A stretch of DNA of 64,000 nt, from NCBI RefSeq assembly GCF_900120165.1, contig NZ_LT635475.1:806001-870000 (forward strand). Direction: 5' to 3'. The notes under the pieces are model-generated. The model had not been told where the DNA came from. It saw nothing but the letters and a program-made list of their open reading frames with translations, and made no database searches. Below, in pieces: positions 8,805 through 16,894 of the stretch. The DNA comes from Ezakiella massiliensis (GTDB lineage: Bacteria; Bacillota; Clostridia; Tissierellales; Peptoniphilaceae). Position 1 is the stretch's first letter; the number at the start of each line of letters is the position of its first letter. A program made the position numbers and the translations under genes.

Positions 8805-9773
8805 TTATTTTATACGTTCATTATTCTCAAATACTACTGCTTTGGCCGTGTTTTCCCCCAATGGAAAATCGTATTTTTTCAAAAGATGGTCGACCATTTG
8901 CTCTTTACTTTCAAAGGCCAAGACCTGGTAGGGTTCTTCAAAGGAGAGTTTTTCTATAAAATAAAACTTGCCTTCATCTTCAACCATGACGCCTGTGTGG
9001 CCGACAAATAAGATATTGCCATCGATTTCGTCCTTGGAATTTAAATAGACGCTGATCATCTTGGCCTTGTCATTTGTAAATTCGATCTTGCGATCAGCCA
9101 GGGCTTTTTTGATTATCTGGGCTTGGTCGCTTGGATCAGCTGAATCAGCTGCGGCAATCGGTGCGTAAAAGGATTCGAATTTTTCCATATCTTCAGCAGA
9201 AAAGAGTTTTGATTCGGCGAGTGACGACTTGTCAAAGGCCAGGACCGAAGTCTTATCCTCGATTTTTTCGCCAATATTTATAGAATCACGGAGTAATCCA
9301 AAGGTCGTGATCCGGCAGTTGTTGCCAAGGCCGATTGGTTTCTTGGTTGAATCCGCCTGAGCCTTGCCAATCATATCCAGATAATCGGGTTCAGCGTAGT
9401 CCACAAAGTCACCTGACTTGTTATCGTAATAGTCATTGTATTTTTTCACTTGGCCGAGAAATTCCTCGATTCTCTCGTCACTTATACCAGCTGCTTTTAA
9501 AAGTTCGGCAGTCTTCTCTTGAGATTCAGCATTTCCCAATGCAGAAAATTTAAATGTGTTTTCACTAGCGTCTGTGCTTTCATTAGTATCCGTGCTTTCG
9601 TTAGTGTCCGTGCTTTCATTAGTATCCGTGCTTTCACTAGTATCTTTACTTTCACTAATGTCCGCCTGTGCACTTTCTTTTATATGCTCGCTTTTATCCA
9701 CTCCTGATTTATTACATGCGGATAAGCCTAGAATAAGAGCCAAAGCTAATATTAATATATATATTTTTTTCAT
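8805..9773 (-). CDS. Lipoprotein with Ser/Thr/Asp repeat tract, DUF4300-like
   Basis: The 322-aa product has a signal peptide and lipobox (LGLSACNK), so it is anchored outside the membrane. Residues ~30-60 are a low-complexity linker of the unit ESTDTN repeated several times. The globular part contains GLGNNCRITTFGLLRDSI, resembling DUF4300 lipoproteins of Firmicutes, of unknown function; this match is from memory and moderate. ATG at 9771-9773 follows GGAGGTAAG; an upstream frame extension runs through the promoter and is rejected. It has its own promoter at 9793-9821. Confidence 0.7.
   Translation of the reverse strand: MKKIYILILALALILGLSACNKSGVDKSEHIKESAQADISESKDTSESTDTNESTDTNESTDTNESTDASENTFKFSALGNAESQEKTAELLKAAGISDERIEEFLGQVKKYNDYYDNKSGDFVDYAEPDYLDMIGKAQADSTKKPIGLGNNCRITTFGLLRDSINIGEKIEDKTSVLAFDKSSLAESKLFSAEDMEKFESFYAPIAAADSADPSDQAQIIKKALADRKIEFTNDKAKMISVYLNSKDEIDGNILFVGHTGVMVEDEGKFYFIEKLSFEEPYQVLAFESKEQMVDHLLKKYDFPLGENTAKAVVFENNERIK
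9560..9660 (-). repeat. 18-bp minisatellite encoding ESTDTN
   Basis: Consecutive near-identical 18-bp units (GCTTTC-ATTAGTATCCGT on the plus strand) inside the lipoprotein gene encode repeated ESTDTN. Unit number is a multiple of three bases, so changes in copy number alter linker length without frameshift. Confidence 0.75.
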
Positions 9774-9792
9774 TATCTTACCTCCAGGCCCT

Positions 9793-9821
9793 ATTATAAA
9801 TTTTTCCCTGGTTCCTGTCAA
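9793..9821 (-). promoter_or_regulatory. Sigma-A promoter of the repeat lipoprotein
   Basis: Perfect TTGACA (9816-9821) and TATAAT (9793-9798) with 17-bp spacing, only ~13 nt of leader before the start codon. Confidence 0.9.
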
Positions 9822-9839
9822 ATCCTTAAAAAATTCCAA

Positions 9840-9862
9840 GAAAAAACCAGGCTCAGCCTGGT
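9840..9862 (-). terminator. Terminator of the small membrane protein gene
   Basis: ACCAGGCT-G-AGCCTGGT palindrome followed by six T on the minus strand. Confidence 0.85.
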
Positions 9863-9868
9863 CCTAAT

Positions 9869-10129
9869 CTATATATCCATATTTTCCATTTCTTCTTCAA
9901 CGGTCTTTGGTCTCATGTCTTGAGCAATTTTTTGTGCTTCATTTGCTTTAACACCGCAATCGTGTTGAGATTTTTCGATGCAGGCTCTTTGCCTAATATA
10001 TTTGATCAAGACAATAACGCCGATGACAAGGCAAATATCCAGAGCTAATTTAACATAGCTGTCGACAATTTGCGTATAGAGAAGAATCTTTTGGATGGTT
10101 TGTAAACCGCCCATTCCGTTCATACCCAT
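9869..10129 (-). CDS. Small single-span membrane protein, unknown
   Basis: An 86-aa protein with one membrane span (LALDICLVIGVIVLIKYI, about residues 30-47), a cysteine-containing segment RACIEKSQHDCG, and an acidic tail. The start is ATG at 10127-10129 after AAGGGGGA; the six-codon upstream extension contains that ribosome site and is rejected. It has a strong promoter and a terminator of its own. No family recognised. Confidence 0.6.
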   Translation of the reverse strand: MGMNGMGGLQTIQKILLYTQIVDSYVKLALDICLVIGVIVLIKYIRQRACIEKSQHDCGVKANEAQKIAQDMRPKTVEEEMENMDI

Positions 10130-10154
10130 GGTTAGTCCCCCTTTCATTGACCTA

Positions 10155-10183
10155 ATTATAGCACTTTGTTAATGTCTTTTCAA
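10155..10183 (-). promoter_or_regulatory. Sigma-A promoter of the small membrane protein
   Basis: TTGAAA (10178-10183), 17 bp, TATAAT (10155-10160) on the minus strand, placed in the gap after the FtsX permease gene. Confidence 0.85.
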
Positions 10184-10200
10184 TAAAGGCCCTTATCAGC

Positions 10201-11430
10201 CTATTCATTTTGCAAAATTTCAACTGGCGACAAGTCTTTTAGGGACCTCAAGCTCAAATAGGCGCTTACCAAAATTATTCCAATTGCCACCAAGACTGTA
10301 ATTAAAAATGCTTGGGGCTCAAATTTAAATTCAATCTTTAATATGTCAGCCATCATCGACCCGCCGCTAATGCCAAGCAAGAGTCCAAAGGCAACCACAT
10401 AGGTAATTTCCAAGAGAAGCTCCATAGCTTGTCCCTTAAAGGTCGACCCCAGGGCAATGGAAACCGCAATGTCCCTCTTTCTCCTATAAAAAATTATATA
10501 AAATAATCCTGAGCTTGCAATCGATACAAGGGCGATTAAAAGCAGGGATAAAATCCTGTACTTGGATGCATTCCAAGTCATCTGGCCCAGCCTGTCCTTG
10601 GCCCTGGCCAGTTGGTCGTTTAGCCTATAAGAATACTCGGGATGGGCTCCCCCCAGATAATCCAAAATTTCCCAAAGCTTATTTGAATCTGGATTTTCCT
10701 CTTTAATTGCAATCCGCGTCATAAATTGTTCCCAATTAAATTCATTTTTAAAAGCCTGGAGTTTTTCTATGGGCAAAAATATGGTGTAGCCAAGCCTGAC
10801 TCCGCTACTGGTCCCGTCCCAGAGCGTGTCGGTGTTGTAAACCATAACACGAGTTTCATACTTGCTTTCGATAACCTTGAAAGAAAAATCCTCTCCCCCT
10901 ATTTTTAATTTATCCCCATCAAAGCTTGCCTTATTATCAAAGGGAATGTACTCTCCATTTTTTGGAGTCTGGCCAGCTTCAATAGGCTTTTTATTTTTAA
11001 TTTTATTTAAAGACTCCAAGGCCGACCTGCCTATAATTGCCCCGCCGTCAAAGGACAAATCGCAGAGCTCCTTAATCTCATCATCGGTAATAAAAATTAA
11101 ATCTATGCTTACAAAGTCTTGATTTAACATAAAACTTAATTTTGTGTTTCCACTATAAAAAATATCTATCTGGTCCTTGTACTTTTCATTTAAGTAAAGA
11201 TAATCATCATAAGTAATGGCAGAGAGTCCCGACGCTTGCGGTTCAATTACAGTCGTTGTCGCCTGGAGCTCCTTATAAGTCTTATTGTAAAGTCTATTTT
11301 CACTAGTCAAATTTGATAGGGAAATAAATAAAATTCCCGTCCCAATGGCAATCAAAAATGACAAGGCAAAATACATATAGGCCTTGGCCATAAATCTGCT
11401 ATTAACTCTTTGAAATGAATACTTCATCAT
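10201..11430 (-). CDS. FtsX-like ABC permease
   Basis: A 409-aa permease: N-terminal span (MYFALSFLIAIGTGILFISL), extracellular domain of ~230 residues, then three C-terminal spans with the FtsX pattern KRDIAVSIALGSTFKGQAMELLLEI and ending LRSLKDLSPVEILQNE. Such permeases work with a cytoplasmic ATPase in lipoprotein handling, peptide export or signalling. Its ATG overlaps the stop of the preceding ORF (ATGA). No ATPase gene is in the cluster, so the partner is presumably elsewhere. Confidence 0.8.
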   Translation of the reverse strand: MMKYSFQRVNSRFMAKAYMYFALSFLIAIGTGILFISLSNLTSENRLYNKTYKELQATTTVIEPQASGLSAITYDDYLYLNEKYKDQIDIFYSGNTKLSFMLNQDFVSIDLIFITDDEIKELCDLSFDGGAIIGRSALESLNKIKNKKPIEAGQTPKNGEYIPFDNKASFDGDKLKIGGEDFSFKVIESKYETRVMVYNTDTLWDGTSSGVRLGYTIFLPIEKLQAFKNEFNWEQFMTRIAIKEENPDSNKLWEILDYLGGAHPEYSYRLNDQLARAKDRLGQMTWNASKYRILSLLLIALVSIASSGLFYIIFYRRKRDIAVSIALGSTFKGQAMELLLEITYVVAFGLLLGISGGSMMADILKIEFKFEPQAFLITVLVAIGIILVSAYLSLRSLKDLSPVEILQNE

Positions 11431-11654
11431 GCACCTACCATATCGCTTACGCTAGACCTGGTGACGTAAAGTCCGCCAATTAGACCCAGCAAAACCGAGA
11501 GCAAAATAACTGCCAGGCTGGAGACCAAATAAAACAAAGGCTCTTTGTACAAGAGGACAAAAGAAGATAAAAAGGATGAGCCAAAGGCAAATATAAGAGA
11601 ATTTATCAAAATGGCAAAGAGAGAAAAAATCAGGACTTCCAAAATCGAATCCAT
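11427..11654 (-). CDS. C-terminal part of a split FtsX permease
   Basis: 75 aa with two membrane spans (VLIFSLFAILINSLIFAFG and LVSSLAVILLSVLLGLIGGLY) ending in RSSVSDMVGA. It supplies exactly the last two spans missing from the upstream ORF. ATG at 11652-11654 overlaps that ORF's TGA by one base, and AGGAGGG lies eight bases before it, so translation can restart. Either a functional two-piece permease or a recent frameshift. Confidence 0.65.
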   Translation of the reverse strand: MDSILEVLIFSLFAILINSLIFAFGSSFLSSFVLLYKEPLFYLVSSLAVILLSVLLGLIGGLYVTRSSVSDMVGA

Positions 11655-12541
11655 CAAAATATCCCTCCTGCTTGACCCTGGCTAAGTTTAATGCCAATAT
11701 TTCTTTTGTTTTGGAGGAGCCTGCCAATGTAAATTGCAATTATGGTCACCAAGGAAACAAAGGAAATCAAAAGCCCACTTAGGATGTTGTATTTAAAATT
11801 CATCCACTTGGCTTCCTCTTCCCGCTTGACCAACTCTTTATAGTCAGCAGTCATTATCCTATCGGCAGTAATTCCGTCAACATTTTTTCTAATGGTGCTT
11901 ACGATTTGGTCAGCATCTTCGCTCACACCAGTAAAGAGCAAATAATATTGGAGGCTGCTGCCCTTGGATATCTTTGCCAGAGTCTTGGCTGGCATAGCGA
12001 CGCTTGCAAAGACATCCCTGCTAGAATACTTGCCAACGACCTCCAGCTTTTTCCCCTTGTAGGAAACATATTCGCCGATCTTTACATCGGAAAGTTCTTT
12101 TGCAGTAGGCCTAATCAAACATACATCAGCCCCATTTTTTATTTCTTCTGCAGTCAAATTCCTCCCCTCCAAAATCAGCATGGGCTTTTCAACCATGCCC
12201 TCATCAATGCCGGCGATCGTATGGACAAAAGTTTGTCCAGCAACCGAAACTGGAGAAACTGGACTTATAAAAAAATAATCCACATGGCTATCAAAGAGCT
12301 TGTCCAAAGTTCCGCGAAAAGCGTCCGGCTCTATGCACTCGCCCGTATAACTTAACTTGAGATCGCCCTCACGATAGAGGCCCTTCATGGTGTCCTCTCT
12401 GGCTTGGTACATCAAATTAGAAATGGTCATAAAGGGAAAAAACATGGAAATAACAACCGTCAAAAGGACCACTATGGTCAGCTTGCGATTGTAAACCATG
12501 TTCTTTATCAAATTATCCATCCTAAATTTAAACTTTTCCAT
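11654..12541 (-). CDS. N-terminal part of a split FtsX permease
   Basis: 295 aa: first membrane span (TIVVLLTVVISMFFPFMTISN), extracellular domain, second span (LLISFVSLVTIIAIYIG) and the cytoplasmic turn QNKRNIGIKLSQGQ, then it stops. Family members continue with two more spans, found in the next ORF in the -1 frame. The junction reads GGGATATTTTGATGG. ATG at 12539-12541 follows AGAGGT. Confidence 0.7.
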   Translation of the reverse strand: MEKFKFRMDNLIKNMVYNRKLTIVVLLTVVISMFFPFMTISNLMYQAREDTMKGLYREGDLKLSYTGECIEPDAFRGTLDKLFDSHVDYFFISPVSPVSVAGQTFVHTIAGIDEGMVEKPMLILEGRNLTAEEIKNGADVCLIRPTAKELSDVKIGEYVSYKGKKLEVVGKYSSRDVFASVAMPAKTLAKISKGSSLQYYLLFTGVSEDADQIVSTIRKNVDGITADRIMTADYKELVKREEEAKWMNFKYNILSGLLISFVSLVTIIAIYIGRLLQNKRNIGIKLSQGQAGGIF

Positions 12542-12564
12542 AATAACCTCTTTTAAAATTGAGC

Positions 12565-13380
12565 TTATTTTAAAAGCATATTCTTTAACTGGTCTATAGG
12601 AACTTCCCTAATTATCTCAAAATCATCCTCATAAATTTTTACAAATGTTGGATACCAGTCGACATCATAAATGCCAGCTAAAAATCCACCTTTGTCAAGC
12701 AACCTACCATCATCAGGATCTGATGGCCTATACATCTTTATTATATCATATTTATCCAAAATATCCTTGTCATCTAAAACTTCATTTGCCTTTTTGCAAT
12801 CATTGCAACCCTCCATAGCAAAATAAAGTAATTTTGTCTTATCATTTGCCCCATACTCATCAGCAATAAGCTTGTTAACTCTTTTCATCAATTTATCCTT
12901 AGATTCATAGTCCCCAGAAGAAATTTTCCTTAAAAACATATCCATATCTTCCGTTTGAAAATCAACCTTACCATCTTTCAGAATAAAATATGAGGGCGTA
13001 ATGCCAAATAATTTTGACTTGCCATCCAAACTATAATTTTTATTCTCCTCAATATTATATTTTTTTATTAAATTTTTTGGAATCTCGTCTTCCCAAAGCA
13101 CAATATAATCCAAATCATCTGATTTAAATATCTTAGAAAATCGGTCAATGTTTCTAATGGCACTGGCACAAGAGCCGCAACCCTTTGACACATAAAATCC
13201 AGCATAGTTCTTATCAGGTAATTCTGCCAAATTTCCATCTTCATCATAAATGTCGAAACCTGCAAACTCATCCCCATATACCAAGTCATAGTTGGTATAT
13301 GTATTCGCAGACCTTCCCTTGCAAGCTAAAGCACAAATTGTGATTATTAATAAACTTATAATAAAAAATCTATCTCTCAT
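12565..13380 (-). CDS. Lipoprotein with two thioredoxin-like domains
   Basis: 271 aa with signal peptide and lipobox (ICALACKG). First thioredoxin-like domain with CGSC (about residues 68-71) in FYVSKGCGSCASAIRN; second with CNDC (about 193-196) in LYFAMEGCNDCKKANEV and a cis-proline-like WYPTFVKI. Both motifs have the spacing of redox-active disulfides. It lies four bases after the third propeller gene's stop and just before the split permease, so it is in the same operon. Role inferred: thiol chemistry for the neighbouring surface lipoproteins. Confidence 0.7.
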   Translation of the reverse strand: MRDRFFIISLLIITICALACKGRSANTYTNYDLVYGDEFAGFDIYDEDGNLAELPDKNYAGFYVSKGCGSCASAIRNIDRFSKIFKSDDLDYIVLWEDEIPKNLIKKYNIEENKNYSLDGKSKLFGITPSYFILKDGKVDFQTEDMDMFLRKISSGDYESKDKLMKRVNKLIADEYGANDKTKLLYFAMEGCNDCKKANEVLDDKDILDKYDIIKMYRPSDPDDGRLLDKGGFLAGIYDVDWYPTFVKIYEDDFEIIREVPIDQLKNMLLK

Positions 13381-13384
13381 TGTA

Positions 13385-14479
13385 TTACCTACTTAAATCT
13401 ATTATATAAATCTTATCTGTCTCGGCATCCATCAACAATATATTTCCTTCCATTTCCTGCATTTTAAATCTTCTTGCTACAAATACACCACTTTTAAAGT
13501 CATCGAGCATCTGATGGGTTAGGCTCTTTTGGTATTGCATTTCATTATCTACAACTTTAAATTCTTGCAAGATTCCATAACTACCACTCGGCAAATAATA
13601 TGAGTCTCCTATCTTTAGCATATCTGTAAAATTAGACAGAGTTGGGAAGTCATACAGTTTTTTTAGCTCATCTTCTTCGACAAGATAGAGGGCATCTCCA
13701 CAGGATGGCCAAATAGAATAATCGTACTTACCAGTCTGCCTGTCCTTATCTCCAAATTTAAATCCCTTGTGATTTTGAACCGCATATAGGTTATTATCAA
13801 TAACTTTTAAAAAACCACCAAATCTTTGGTCGTACAATTTTTCATTACCATCTGGATCTACTTTTAAAATTGCCATATATTCTTCCCGTGCAAAAGCCGT
13901 AGATAAATATAAAGAGTCTTTATATAAAACTATAGAACTACAAGCATTTAACGATGACTTTTCTTTTAAAAACTTTACATCTATATTTTTCACAAAATTA
14001 AAATCCGTGTCTAATACAACTACTCTTCCATTGCCATCATCCACAATATAGTAGTATCCACTATCTTCATCATAATAAAACGCGGCTGGATTCTTAAACT
14101 CAATTTCTCCAGAACCCAACTTGCCAATTGTTTTGATCAAATTCCCATCCCAATCAATCACCTTAATATTATTATCTTCTTGATCTAAAATAATAATCTC
14201 ATCAGGTCTTGCCATAAAATCTGCAATCAGTTTCAAATTTGACTTGCTTAAGTCAATGGTTTTCTTTATCTTGTCTTCTATATTAAATTCATAGTCCCCT
14301 ATTGGATATTTCTCATCAGTTATCCCATATGCTAAATTATAAGCCTCATCATCAGATAATCCATCCACATTGATATCTAAAACTTCAAACTCATCCAGTG
14401 CCGCCTGGTCTCCAGGGCTTTTCCCGCAGGATATTAATAATATTGCGACTATTAAAATAAGAGCAATTTTCTTTTTCAT
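13385..14479 (-). CDS. Beta-propeller (NHL-like) lipoprotein, paralogue 3
   Basis: 364 aa with lipobox LLISCGKS. The mature part has repeated blades of the type IIILDQEDNNIKVIDWDGNL and YYIVDDGNGRVVVLDTDFNF, typical of six-bladed propellers built from NHL-like repeats, which act as extracellular binding scaffolds. Conserved with its two tandem neighbours: GGFLKVIDNNLYAVQNHKGFK. Codons for the first ~34 residues are almost identical in all three genes. Start follows AGGGGGAAG. Confidence 0.7.
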   Translation of the reverse strand: MKKKIALILIVAILLISCGKSPGDQAALDEFEVLDINVDGLSDDEAYNLAYGITDEKYPIGDYEFNIEDKIKKTIDLSKSNLKLIADFMARPDEIIILDQEDNNIKVIDWDGNLIKTIGKLGSGEIEFKNPAAFYYDEDSGYYYIVDDGNGRVVVLDTDFNFVKNIDVKFLKEKSSLNACSSIVLYKDSLYLSTAFAREEYMAILKVDPDGNEKLYDQRFGGFLKVIDNNLYAVQNHKGFKFGDKDRQTGKYDYSIWPSCGDALYLVEEDELKKLYDFPTLSNFTDMLKIGDSYYLPSGSYGILQEFKVVDNEMQYQKSLTHQMLDDFKSGVFVARRFKMQEMEGNILLMDAETDKIYIIDLSR

Positions 14480-14491
14480 AACTTCCCCCTA

Positions 14492-15574
14492 TCATTCAGT
14501 TAAATCTATTATATAAATCTTAATTTCTTGATTATCTGATAAAATAATTTTTCCATCGTGTTCCTGCATTCTAAACCTTTTTACAATTGTTCTATCCGAT
14601 TCACTTAAGAGCTGCCTTGTTATTGTCCTCTTATATTCCATTTTCCCGTTTTCTATTGCAAATTCATTTACAAAGCCATAGCTGGTGCTGGCCATATAGT
14701 ATGAGTCACCAATCTTTAACAAATCAGAAAATGTTGATCTTGTAGGCAAATCATAAAGTTTGGTCATCTTATCATCATCAACTAAATATATTGCGTCCCC
14801 ACATTGAGACCAATATTCATTATCATGAGTACCTATACTTGTATTAACTTCTTTTCCATACTTAAAGCCCTTGTAATTCTGAACAGCATAAAGTTTATCA
14901 TCGACCACCTTCAAGAATCCGCCGAACTTCTGGTCATATAATTTTTCATTGCCATCCATATCTACGCTTATTATAGCCATAGTTTTTTCTCTACCTTTTG
15001 TTTGAGCTAAGTATAATACATCATCATATTTTACAATAGAATCAAAAGCATTTAGCTTAGATATTTCTTTTAATAATCCTATATCTAGATTTTTTATTAA
15101 ATTAAAATCTTCATCAGTAATGACAACCCTGTTGTTTTCATAGTCAAGTATATAATATGTACCGTCCTCATAATAAAAATCAGTAGGTGCTTTAAACTCC
15201 ATGTTTCCCGAACCTAATTTACCAACAGTCTTTAAAAGTTCGCCATTCCAGCTTAGTATTTTAATATTATTATCTTCTTTATCAAGTACAACAATGTAAT
15301 CATCGCTCGTTATAATTCCAGCAATAGATTTAAGACCAGATTTTTTTAAGTCTATTTCATCTATTATATAATCAGATATTTTAAAATCAGGTTCATTGAG
15401 GGGATATTTTTCATCAACAAGCCTGCTAGCAACTTTTAAACTTTCTTCAAGTGACAAGTTTTCATCTACGTCCAGCACTTCAAATTCATCCAGCGCCGCC
15501 TGGTCTCCAGAGTTTTTCCCGCAGGATATTAATAATATTGTGACTATTAAAATAAGAGCAATTTTCTTTTTCAT
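14492..15574 (-). CDS. Beta-propeller (NHL-like) lipoprotein, paralogue 2
   Basis: 360 aa, same layout as paralogue 3: lipobox LLISCGKN, then blades such as YIVVLDKEDNNIKILSWNGEL and YYILDYENNRVVITDEDFNL, and GGFLKVVDDKLYAVQNYKGFK. 12 nt separate it from each neighbour gene. The three paralogues diverge mainly in the mature region, which suggests different ligands or partners. Function unknown. Confidence 0.7.
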   Translation of the reverse strand: MKKKIALILIVTILLISCGKNSGDQAALDEFEVLDVDENLSLEESLKVASRLVDEKYPLNEPDFKISDYIIDEIDLKKSGLKSIAGIITSDDYIVVLDKEDNNIKILSWNGELLKTVGKLGSGNMEFKAPTDFYYEDGTYYILDYENNRVVITDEDFNLIKNLDIGLLKEISKLNAFDSIVKYDDVLYLAQTKGREKTMAIISVDMDGNEKLYDQKFGGFLKVVDDKLYAVQNYKGFKYGKEVNTSIGTHDNEYWSQCGDAIYLVDDDKMTKLYDLPTRSTFSDLLKIGDSYYMASTSYGFVNEFAIENGKMEYKRTITRQLLSESDRTIVKRFRMQEHDGKIILSDNQEIKIYIIDLTE

Positions 15575-15586
15575 AATTTCCCCCTA

Positions 15587-16687
15587 TCACTCAGTTAAAT
15601 CTATTACATAAATCTTCTTCATTTCAGAGTCACACAAGGCAAGACCCCCCTCATAGTCTTGCATTAAAAACCGCTTGTCAATATTCTTTTTGGGAATGCC
15701 CAAAAAATCTGTAAGACTCCTAATATATTCTAAGCCTTCTGTTGAGCTTTTAAACTCGTGCAGATAAGAAGTACTCCCGCTTGATAGATAATAAGAATCT
15801 CCTTTTTTAACTAGGTCCGTAAAGGATGAACTACTTGGCAGGTCGTATAATTTTTGCATTTTATCTTCTTCCAGCAAATAAATAGCATCCCCGCACCGGC
15901 CATAGGTCTCATATTCACGAGAATTTTTGTAAGCAGATTTTATTTTCTTTCCATACTTAAAACCCTTCAAGGTCTGGACTGCATATAATTTTCCATCAGT
16001 CACTTTTAAAAATCCACCAAATCTTTGATCGTACATCTTTTCCTTGCCATCCTTATCTATGGATATAATGGCCATCACGCTTTCACTAGCAGAATGTGTT
16101 GATATGTAAATCTTATCCTTGTAATGGACTATGGAGTCAAAAGATCTTCCACTTGCTTTCTCTTCGAAGATTTGCAATTTAATCTCGTCTACAAAATTAA
16201 AATTTTCATCAGCTCTTATAATCTTCTTATCAAAAATCTCCCCATTATCCAAAATATAATAAAGCCCTTCTTCCTCATCAAAGTAAAAGGCACTTGGGTC
16301 GCTAAAATATGCAGAGCCCATGTCCTCGCTCGCAATCGTCTTCAAGACTTGCCCCTGCAAATTTAAAATCTTTATATCCTTGGCCTCTTGGTCCAGAATA
16401 ATAATCTCCTGGTCAGTAATCCTAAATCCAGCAATGGATTTTATAGGGTCGACATCTATGTCTATGACCTGGGAAATTTTATTTTCTTCTTTAAATTCAT
16501 AGTCGTCCCTGAGATATTTTTCAGAAATATATGCGCCGGCCTTTCGACTTGCCTCAGATTCACTGAGTCCATTAATATTTATATCAAGGACTTCAAATTC
16601 ATCCAGTGCCGCCTGGTCTCCTGAATTTTTTCCGCAGGATATTAATAGTATTGTGATTAGTAAAACAAGAGCAATTTTCTTTTTCAT
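15587..16687 (-). CDS. Beta-propeller (NHL-like) lipoprotein, paralogue 1
   Basis: 366 aa, first gene of the cluster. Signal peptide and lipobox LLISCGKN, then blades IIILDQEAKDIKILNLQGQV and YYILDNGEIFDKKIIRADE, and GGFLKVTDGKLYAVQTLKGFK. It is the most diverged of the three. Start ATG at 16685-16687 after AGAGGAGGAATT. No clear consensus promoter was found in the ~200 nt upstream, only AT-rich weak candidates. Confidence 0.7.
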   Translation of the reverse strand: MKKKIALVLLITILLISCGKNSGDQAALDEFEVLDININGLSESEASRKAGAYISEKYLRDDYEFKEENKISQVIDIDVDPIKSIAGFRITDQEIIILDQEAKDIKILNLQGQVLKTIASEDMGSAYFSDPSAFYFDEEEGLYYILDNGEIFDKKIIRADENFNFVDEIKLQIFEEKASGRSFDSIVHYKDKIYISTHSASESVMAIISIDKDGKEKMYDQRFGGFLKVTDGKLYAVQTLKGFKYGKKIKSAYKNSREYETYGRCGDAIYLLEEDKMQKLYDLPSSSSFTDLVKKGDSYYLSSGSTSYLHEFKSSTEGLEYIRSLTDFLGIPKKNIDKRFLMQDYEGGLALCDSEMKKIYVIDLTE

Positions 16688-16845
16688 GGCTTAATTAATT
16701 CCTCCTCTAATTTTCTTGGCTTTTCTTTTAACGGAATAAATCGTTCTTAGCTATTATCTACCCCTCTTGAACTCTTATTTAACATTTTTATACATTCACA
16801 TGAGTAAATATAAATTCTTTCTTCTTATTATATATGTATTTGCAT

Positions 16846-16877
16846 TAAAAAACCACGCTGGTATCTTAAGCGTGGTT
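16846..16877 (-). terminator. Terminator of the pyrophosphatase gene
   Basis: AACCACGC...GCGTGGTT stem with a T run on the minus strand, 18 nt after the ppaC stop. Confidence 0.85.
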
Positions 16878-16894
16878 TGAAATTCTATTTTATT

